Below the pieces are notes generated by a model. That model saw only the letters and a program-made list of their open reading frames with translations, was not told the origin of the DNA and did not search any database. Below, piece by piece: positions 62,401 to 64,000 of a DNA stretch of 64,000 bases; the first letter of the stretch is position 1, and each line of letters opens with the position of its first letter. Source of the DNA: Phoronis australis (Eukaryota; Phoronida; Phoronidae); assembly GCA_002633005.1 (NCBI GenBank), contig NMRA01000055.1, positions 576,360 through 640,359 on the forward strand. Reading direction: 5' to 3'. The translations under genes and the position numbers were made by a program.

Positions 62401-63140
62401 CCTGGGTATATCTACAGAAAACTATTCACATACAGGCCAGCTAAAGATCAGCCTGTCTGCAGAAAACTCTAGTACAAGTGATACCAACAATGCAGTACTA
62501 ACAAAAATAACACGACAGTTAAAGACCAAACTGTGAACAGTTAGTGTCAACAGTTTCAAGCTTTACAAATTTGCAGAATGCCAAAATAATTAAAAGTACA
62601 AATTAAAAAAGTGCAACTCACTTGCTCTGGAAGCACTGAAATATCATTTCCCCTAACTTAATGATTTATAGTTTTTGCATCCAATATTTCACCTAAAGAT
62701 GAATGACAATGTCAATCATTTGAGCAAATATTTGTAGTTATAGTAGAACGTGCCTTCAATTTTGCACTGAATTGCAATTTTTTTTTCAAAAGTCAATTAT
62801 ACTCTTAACATGCTCAAAATTTACATGTTTTGATTTATGATTTGTACAGTGCAAAATTTTTCTTCATTTTTATACTTGGGACATCTGACATTCTTAATTT
62901 TAAAAATTCCACTTGATTGCATGTTAAATAGAACATTGTTCCATTGGACTAAATTCACTTTTGATGAATTGGAATGAGTTATATCTTTAAATAATCTATG
63001 TCTATTGCAAAATTCAAGAACTAGACTATGACAAATATGACGAACTCAACCACGACAGTCAAAACTCACTTTGCCATGATAAGGAGACCATCATCATGGA
63101 AACAGTCCAAAAATATCTGCTGCTCATATTCTAACAACAT
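29150..63140 (-). CDS. ERCC4: ERCC4/XPF (FANCQ), structure-specific DNA repair endonuclease, 21 coding exons
   Basis: XPF pairs with ERCC1 to cut the 5' side of lesions in nucleotide-excision repair and acts in crosslink unhooking. The 21 exons total 2640 nt, giving 879 residues (human 916), and all phases agree. Domains in order: N-terminal degenerate SF2 helicase-like module (about 1-430; [68 protein letters not shown]), a Lys/Ser-rich linker (about 420-475), the nuclease domain (about 500-720) with G656-D657 and E667-R668-K669-x3-D673, and a C-terminal double helix-hairpin-helix (about 790-855; [11 protein letters not shown]) with a Lys/Gly-rich tail ending SKKKR. The 14.3-kb intron 10 hosts other loci. 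Human ERCC4, as I recall, has 11 exons, so this copy is far more split. Confidence 0.97.
29630..29890 (+). repeat. Repeat unit related to 8580-9075, with a CTCF-like core
   Basis: CCACTAGATGGCGCAG at 29641-29656 fits the CTCF consensus. Further diverged cores follow at AAATTGCCACTACGAGG and AAATTGTCACGAGACGG. It lies in the ERCC4 intron between exons 21 and 20. A 173-codon plus-strand frame across it is not conserved coding. Confidence 0.65.
30193..30285 (-). CDS. ERCC4: ERCC4 exon 20
   Basis: 93 nt, phase 0; acceptor ATCTTAG|CGT, donor [21 protein letters not shown] and SEKYNHGPR match human KPQPDAATALAI and SEKYNPGPQ. Confidence 0.94.
31252..31392 (-). CDS. ERCC4: ERCC4 exon 19
   Basis: 141 nt, phase 0; acceptor CGTCCAG|GGC, donor [29 protein letters not shown] and [10 protein letters not shown] are almost identical to human. 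Its 5' part and acceptor are the source of the adjacent minisatellite. Confidence 0.96.
31434..32156. repeat. Minisatellite grown from ERCC4 exon 19 sequence
   Basis: Units start with GTGAAGGGTCAACAG-like sequence at 31434, 31536, 31654, 31769, 31839, 31909, 32029 and 32099. The first three are 102-118 bp and still resemble exon 19 plus its acceptor (from 31321). Later units collapse to a regular 70 bp ending GAGCATGCTCAACAGGAA. One segment (about 31966-32013) is inverted. Confidence 0.93.
31979..32049. repeat. Perfect 35-bp inverted repeat, 1-base spacer
   Basis: Arms 31979-32013 and 32015-32049 are exact reverse complements (CTGAACCTGTTGACC... / ...GGTCAACAGGTTCAG) around a single G. A second 10-bp palindrome, AGAGAGCATG/CATGCTCTCT, precedes it. 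Product of inversion inside the exon-derived minisatellite. Confidence 0.97.
32583..32843 (-). CDS. ERCC4: ERCC4 exon 18 (nuclease active site)
   Basis: 261 nt, phase 0; acceptor TTTCCAG|GTT, donor [46 protein letters not shown] and [20 protein letters not shown] are near-identical to human. The metal-binding motif GDx(n)ERKx3D is complete, so the nuclease should be active. Confidence 0.98.
33256..33390 (-). CDS. ERCC4: ERCC4 exon 17
   Basis: 135 nt, phase 0; acceptor TCTATAG|ACT, donor [19 protein letters not shown] and NTRKGG match human MVVPEEREGR and DTRKAG. Confidence 0.94.
33879..34016 (-). CDS. ERCC4: ERCC4 exon 16
   Basis: 138 nt, phase 0; acceptor TTTTCAG|GTT, donor [28 protein letters not shown] and [16 protein letters not shown] match human closely. 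Confidence 0.96.
34267..34464 (-). CDS. ERCC4: ERCC4 exon 15
   Basis: 198 nt, phase 0; acceptor TCCTGAAATT-side CAG|GAC, donor [25 protein letters not shown] and [18 protein letters not shown] match the start of the human nuclease domain. Confidence 0.95.
35026..35318. mobile_element. Inverted-repeat element, family M, copy 2
   Basis: Begins TGCATTTTGCC and ends GGCAAAATGCA, with inverted arms of about 80 bp containing GGCCTTTTACTCTCATAAAA. 293 bp, no ORF, in the ERCC4 intron between exons 15 and 14. Related to 20573-21021. Confidence 0.78.
35459..35572 (-). CDS. ERCC4: ERCC4 exon 14 (basic linker)
   Basis: 114 nt, phase 0; acceptor GTTGTAG|GAG, donor GAT|GTATGA (weak). A Lys/Ser-rich stretch, then [11 protein letters not shown] aligning with human RKLTLTQMVGK. 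Confidence 0.85.
36887..36973 (-). CDS. ERCC4: ERCC4 exon 13
   Basis: 87 nt, phase 0; acceptor GGAGCAG|TAT, donor [26 protein letters not shown] aligns with human GAEAFLLRLYRKTFEK. Confidence 0.88.
37942..38102 (-). CDS. ERCC4: ERCC4 exon 12
   Basis: 161 nt, entering with two bases of a Gly codon; acceptor CTCCTCAG|GA, donor [25 protein letters not shown] and [20 protein letters not shown] match human PKWEALTEVLKEIEAE and [20 protein letters not shown]. Confidence 0.95.
39351..40162. mobile_element. 812-bp MITE with CGTATTCGCCGTAATAAC termini, TA duplication
   Basis: The left end TCGTATTCGCCGTAATAACC and the right end (reversed) CCGTATTCGCCGTAATAACT form about 22-bp inverted repeats flanked by TA on each side. 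The 149-codon plus-strand frame inside has no recognised domain. In the ERCC4 intron between exons 12 and 11. Confidence 0.8.
40301..40370 (-). CDS. ERCC4: ERCC4 exon 11
   Basis: 70 nt: 23 codons plus one base; acceptor TTTTTTAG|CAA, donor [28 protein letters not shown] fits the human ARVYHLPDAKMSKKEK region. It joins exon 12 (G|GA, Gly). Confidence 0.85.
41310..41528. repeat. 28-bp minisatellite, about 8 copies
   Basis: The unit CCAGGCTCTACAAGATGGCT plus TGTTGGGA repeats with few changes; one copy lacks a base. Overlapping open frames in all three plus frames result from the repeat (28 is not a multiple of 3), not from coding. Confidence 0.96.
43786..43897. repeat. 28-bp minisatellite, 4 copies
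   Basis: The unit AATTCTTGTGTAACAGGAGA plus CAACAACR is repeated four times, nearly identical. Confidence 0.95.
44213..47960. repeat. 1.9-kb tandem duplication (two copies)
   Basis: 44213-46100 and 46102-47960 align along their length at an offset of about 1888 bases with a few percent differences. Examples: TATTTGACTGTTTTGATGG, CAAGTCGGAACATTTAGTCA, and identical ATTCGAAACTTCAGCTCCGA segments. Each copy ends in the same 30-bp minisatellite. A single N (46101) sits exactly at the boundary. A diverged third relative is at 58885-59430. Confidence 0.94.
45809..46100. repeat. 30-bp minisatellite, first array
   Basis: The unit TTGATATCAAAATGTTATTT plus TTACCATGCA occurs about 10 times with point variants. 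The 30-bp period is divisible by three, so both strands stay open and give peptide repeats such as SKCYFYH, which are not evidence of a gene. Confidence 0.95.
47696..47965. repeat. 30-bp minisatellite, second array
   Basis: Nine units of the same type as 45809-46100, ending about 16 bases before the acceptor of the LRR gene exon. Confidence 0.95.
47982..48648 (+). CDS. Secreted or membrane leucine-rich-repeat protein, 5' part, cut by assembly gap
   Basis: The start is taken as ATG 48016 (GCCGCC-like context CACCGCCATGA), 17 codons inside the longer frame, because a polypyrimidine acceptor ATTATTTTCAG|ACAC ends at 47981, making 47982-48015 leader. Residues 1-22 ([14 protein letters not shown]...) look like a signal peptide. 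About seven LRRs of 22-25 residues follow, with LxxLxLxxNxI patterns ([43 protein letters not shown]). The frame is open to the gap at 48649, and I find no continuation after 49221. Ligand, membrane anchor or TIR domain cannot be assessed. Similar ectodomains occur in Toll-like receptors and many invertebrate LRR receptors. It lies antisense inside an ERCC4 intron. Confidence 0.85.
48649..49221. other. Assembly gap (573 N)
   Basis: A run of N that truncates the LRR gene. Its true length is unknown. Frames computed across it are meaningless. Confidence 1.
49483..49532. repeat. 22-bp perfect inverted repeat
   Basis: TTGGTGAAGTAGAAATGACG (plus AC) is followed after a 6-base loop by its exact complement. 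A small hairpin, isolated, not related to family H. Confidence 0.93.
49677..53215 (-). mobile_element. Mutator-type DNA transposon, about 3.5 kb, potentially complete
   Basis: An intact minus-strand transposase (50272-52179) is bracketed by matching inverted ends: left TTAAGGTGAGACATGGCAGT (from about 49677) and right, read inverted, TTAAGGTCAGACACGGCAGT (to about 53215), 18 of 20 identical, with weaker similarity for a further 60 bases. No convincing 8-10-bp target duplication was seen. Inserted in ERCC4 intron 10 in the same orientation as ERCC4. Confidence 0.75.
50272..52179 (-). CDS. Mutator-like transposase, intact 635-residue ORF
   Basis: A single uninterrupted ORF from ATG 52179 to TAG at 50272-50274. 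In order: basic N-terminus (KKRRKQQ, 17-23), acidic Ser/Asp-rich stretch (40-70), a likely zinc-binding pair C120-x2-C123 with C147 and C152, then the catalytic region of the animal Mutator-like transposase family: [10 protein letters not shown] (D261), [32 protein letters not shown] (D357), [13 protein letters not shown], and NSNEALNN (E525), giving a plausible D-D-E triad. The C-terminus is charged ([14 protein letters not shown]). It should cut and rejoin element ends during cut-and-paste transposition. The absence of stops over 635 codons suggests recent activity. Catalytic assignments are inferred from motif position. Domestication is possible but the flanking inverted repeats argue for a transposon. 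Confidence 0.88.
   Translation of the reverse strand: MGKTKQAVQRPFGSAKKRRKQQLSKAREAKVNTQQAQVIECDDSTSDDGNTEWTLSVDSSSDNMSDSEATVTHSASRKKLTNFYVYRRDNDQLSDDEFDHSDWCLLDIFQLNKMVSNLSCPGCTEGTLAFSKTEKYAGFSQEITLTCTKVDCNFRVSGYSSARLSKSDKGNVRFEVNQLMTLLAHELGQGHALLSKFASIFGLRNMHEKTFQRISKSVQKSYVQAGQENMDAAAAIVRQAHLDLDPTLDPNDTIDIAVSFDGTWHKRGFSSHYGVGTVIEVFTGYVLDYEVLSSYCHACVLAENGSYNTAEWMENHRQNCVKNHAGSSKSMETAAALKIWSRSVDKYNLRYTKVISDGDSTAYKAVCDAKVYGETEIEKMECLNHCSKRVGTNLLKLSKECKLGGRGRGKLTKQKCVVLQNYYRQAVLSNLNDIETMKNRIYASLFHCMSTDRDPRHHHCPPGSDSWCFYRRAQAEGTDPPPHEQAVGHPLSVEVVIKICPLYKRLTDPNLLKRLQHGKTQNSNEALNNLIWVRCPKTVFVGKRKLECAVAAACSKFNEGAKYLTKVMESLSVQALELTRIAVDQEDAARVRNADKRSAEKFQRNRRARLATRNRELSQQEDQEGETYGAGMNID
53671..54050 (-). 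pseudogene. Penelope-like retroelement remnant (GIY-YIG endonuclease C-terminus)
   Basis: The minus-strand frame has [20 protein letters not shown], then [20 protein letters not shown] and [10 protein letters not shown], the spacing and wording of the C-terminal GIY-YIG domain of Penelope-like elements (usually C-x2-C...Y-x-GETG...PVAEHF...H...DL). The reverse transcriptase is not visible and the frame is only about 121 codons, so this is a decayed fragment. Lies in ERCC4 intron 10, next to the Mutator element. Confidence 0.75.
54698..54767 (-). CDS. ERCC4: ERCC4 exon 10
   Basis: 70 nt: one base plus 23 codons; acceptor TTTTTAG|A, donor [29 protein letters not shown] matches human [20 protein letters not shown]. 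It begins before the 14,327-bp intron 10. Confidence 0.95.
54820..54919. mobile_element. Palindromic mini-element, family H, copy 3
   Basis: Arms ATTTTGAGAACCAGTTT and AAACTGGTTCTCAAAAT around CCTCCACTGAGTAATGGGAAT-like loop sequence, with weaker outer arms (AATTGTCAACACAGG / CCCCAATAAGTGACTA). In the ERCC4 intron between exons 10 and 9. Confidence 0.87.
55599..55652 (-). CDS. ERCC4: ERCC4 exon 9
   Basis: 54 nt: one base, 17 codons, two bases; acceptor TATTTCAG|T, donor [26 protein letters not shown] matches human YLSQYDCVTFLNLLESL. Found by homology and phase. Confidence 0.95.
56237..56338. repeat. 54-bp-period direct duplication of the ERCC4 exon 8 donor
   Basis: The 48 bases at 56237-56284 recur at 56291-56338 with one mismatch, separated by CATCAT. 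Each copy contains the last 15 exon 8 bases plus the donor (minus strand AAGATTGGTGCTTCG|GTGAGT), so there are two donors, at 56323 and 56269. Confidence 0.96.
56324..56472 (-). CDS. ERCC4: ERCC4 exon 8
   Basis: 149 nt, phase 0 entering and two bases leaving; acceptor CTTTTCAG|TTG, donor [30 protein letters not shown] matches human [20 protein letters not shown]. The upstream of two duplicated donors is used, because the downstream one adds an immediate TGA. Confidence 0.94.
57060..57173 (-). CDS. ERCC4: ERCC4 exon 7
   Basis: 114 nt, phase 0; acceptor GATTCAG|CCC, donor [23 protein letters not shown] and [18 protein letters not shown] match human PEVVEIHVSMTPTM and ILDILNACLKELKCHNPS. Confidence 0.96.
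58128..58280 (-). CDS. ERCC4: ERCC4 exon 6
   Basis: 153 nt, phase 0; acceptor CTTCCAG|ACG, donor [38 protein letters not shown] and PRFHASV are near-identical to human. Confidence 0.97.
58586..58643 (-). CDS. ERCC4: ERCC4 exon 5
   Basis: 58 nt: one base plus 19 codons; acceptor CTTACAG|A, donor [28 protein letters not shown] matches human [19 protein letters not shown]. Confidence 0.96.
58655..58750. repeat. Degenerate repeat of about 27 bp, 4 copies
   Basis: Phrases of the form TTTTAACAACTGGTAAACAT recur with variation, immediately upstream of ERCC4 exon 5's acceptor. Non-coding. Confidence 0.7.
58885..59430 (+). repeat. Diverged relative of the 1.9-kb duplicated unit
   Basis: Shares ordered phrases with 44410-45270, such as CTTACTGACAAGTC, GAGATCTCAAAAACAATG, TTTTGGAGAACAG and AATATGATGTTCCGAA. 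This shows that the unit contains a dispersed repeat. Confidence 0.7.
59640..60265 (+). repeat. Dispersed repeat, family A, copy 2
   Basis: Partner of 3465-4045 in the same orientation, with shared TGCCATGAAATATTGCG, CACCTATTGGCCA and TTTTGCATGCACCCC phrases. In the ERCC4 intron between exons 5 and 4. Confidence 0.75.
60790..60912 (-). CDS. ERCC4: ERCC4 exon 4
   Basis: 123 nt: one base, 40 codons, two bases; acceptor TTTACAG|A, donor [28 protein letters not shown] and [13 protein letters not shown] match human [20 protein letters not shown] and DRIPSDLITGILV. Confidence 0.97.
61274..61356 (-). CDS. ERCC4: ERCC4 exon 3
   Basis: 83 nt, phase 0 entering and two bases leaving; acceptor CCCTCAG|GAG, donor [24 protein letters not shown] and VTNEI match human EYFINQLKIEGVEHLP and VTNEI. 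Confidence 0.95.
61487..61560 (+). repeat. tRNA-derived SINE-like segment
   Basis: GGTTTCAGGTTCAATTCCAC contains a B-box-like GGTTCAATTCC, with a weak A-box-like GTGGGGTAAGGGTG about 50 nt upstream. No complete cloverleaf. Confidence 0.4.
61724..61775. repeat. GT microsatellite
   Basis: An uninterrupted (GT)n run followed by imperfect GAGTGGGTGAGTGG sequence. In the ERCC4 intron between exons 3 and 2. Confidence 0.95.
61876..61972 (-). CDS. ERCC4: ERCC4 exon 2
   Basis: 97 nt: one base plus 32 codons; acceptor TTTTCAG|A, donor [24 protein letters not shown] and [12 protein letters not shown] match human GLGADRLLYHFLQLH and LVLVLNTQPAEE. Confidence 0.96.
63070..63140 (-). CDS. ERCC4: ERCC4 exon 1 (coding)
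   Basis: 71 nt from ATG at 63140, 23 codons plus two bases; donor [22 protein letters not shown] matches human APLLEYERQLVLELL. The frame is open upstream for about 25 codons to a TGA without another ATG, so this is the first in-frame start. The human N-terminal extension of about 12 residues is absent unless another exon exists. Confidence 0.9.
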
Positions 63141-63356
63141 AGTGATGGTGATCCTTGGTGCACTGCCAGTCCTGTCGTTACGTGGATAATAACCCTGATC
63201 TGTCACATTTTTATGAATACCGTCTCAAGGTTTTTGTCTCATCTTCACTTTTGCCTAAAACAAAACCAATGAGAATTTTTGAACAATAACTCAGAATTAA
63301 TTAACTTTGTGAAATGAGTGGGAGTTGTTGGAAGACGATCTCCACCACTGTTCTGT

Positions 63357-63434
63357 AATTGCATAAGAAATTGTTGTATAAGAATTGCATAAGCAATTGT
63401 TGTATAAGAATTGCATAAGCAATTGTTGTACAAG
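63357..63434. repeat. 26-bp tandem repeat, 3 copies
   Basis: AATTGCATAAGCAATTGTTG plus TATAAG repeated three times. Each unit is itself partly palindromic (AATTGC...GCAATT). About 220 bp upstream of the ERCC4 start codon. Confidence 0.95.
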
Positions 63435-63910
63435 AAATAATTGATTGAATCCTCTAGACTTGGAACGCATTCACTCTCTTTCTTTTTGCTGTACCTTGCC
63501 TTATATGGGCATGCTACTTGTGTGTATATTTATTGATGTGACCATAGAAAAATATGCACAATGTCCCACCAATCAACAACAGGAGTGCAGAGAGAATTTT
63601 CTTGATTATGTTAAAGCATAAATAATTGGCAAATCTACAGCATTTTCATCCAGGGACCTATCTTACCTGAGGGTGAGGTGAAAATCCTCCCATGTTTGCC
63701 ACCAATACAAGAGACTATGGAGGTTAAAAGTGATTCTAAGTAGGGGATAAATTTTTTAATCCTTCAAGGGTAGTTTTTGGGCTTGATGAGGGGAATTTTG
63801 AGTGACTTTAAATTATTTTTCAGGGAAGAATGGAGCCCATATTCAGCCCCAAAATCTAGGCACTAAGGCCCCTACCATCTCACATGAAGTCAAGTCAAGT
63901 CTCTTACACC

Positions 63911-63990
63911 GTTCTCGGATTTTTAGAACAGTTTGATGCTCAGCAGAGGAAAGTGGTTCTGAAAATGCAGGACATCTGTATCTGACTATT
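63911..63990. mobile_element. Palindromic mini-element, family H, copy 4 (degenerate)
   Basis: GGATTTTTAGAACAGTTTGA and GTGGTTCTGAAAATGCAGGA form imperfect arms of the family H type, ending TCTGACTATT as in copy 1. Confidence 0.65.
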
Positions 63991-64000
63991 TCCAAGTACA

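Larger units (their letters stand above)
63141..64000. other. ERCC4 upstream region
   Basis: Probably holds the ERCC4 leader and promoter. I see no TATA-like or CpG-rich element I would defend. Contains a 26-bp minisatellite and a family H hairpin. Confidence 0.4.

Overview
The window is animal nuclear DNA. Genes are split by many GT-AG introns, long non-coding stretches are full of small inverted-repeat transposons and minisatellites, and the coding exons match animal genes throughout. The sequence looks AT-rich by eye. The gene content (FANCC, RNF11, a 21-exon ERCC4, a leucine-rich-repeat receptor-like gene and a Mutator-type transposase) suggests an invertebrate, probably a deuterostome such as amphioxus, an acorn worm or a sea urchin. 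I cannot fix the species from sequence alone.

Layout. Positions 1-335 hold an unidentified plus-strand open frame entering from the left edge. FANCC (Fanconi anaemia core-complex subunit) lies on the minus strand, with coding exons from 12966 down to 2748; its extreme N-terminus was not found. RNF11 (RING-H2 ubiquitin ligase/adaptor) is on the plus strand in three coding exons (14289-21442), divergent from FANCC. From about 22.1 to 28.5 kb there is no recognisable gene, only dispersed repeats and inverted-repeat elements. ERCC4/XPF (FANCQ), the repair endonuclease, fills the rest on the minus strand, from the start codon at 63140 to the stop at 29150. I resolved 21 coding exons whose lengths add up to 2640 nt (879 residues plus stop), with every exon junction in phase.

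The 14.3-kb ERCC4 intron between 40371 and 54697 holds other loci: minisatellites, a 1.9-kb tandem duplication, the 5' part of a secreted/receptor LRR gene on the opposite strand (cut by a 573-base assembly gap), a Mutator-type element with an intact 635-residue transposase and candidate terminal inverted repeats, and a decayed GIY-YIG endonuclease fragment of a Penelope-like retroelement.

FANCC and ERCC4 act in the same DNA crosslink-repair pathway: the Fanconi core complex, including FANCC, licenses the FANCD2/I ubiquitination that brings in XPF-ERCC1 for incision. Finding both about 16 kb apart is the most notable gene-level observation. The other striking theme is local duplication of splice-site sequence: a minisatellite grown from ERCC4 exon 19 with its acceptor, a 54-bp duplication of the exon 8 donor, and a duplicated acceptor at RNF11 exon 2. 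The last, and the 1.9-kb duplication, abut single N bases and may be assembly artefacts.
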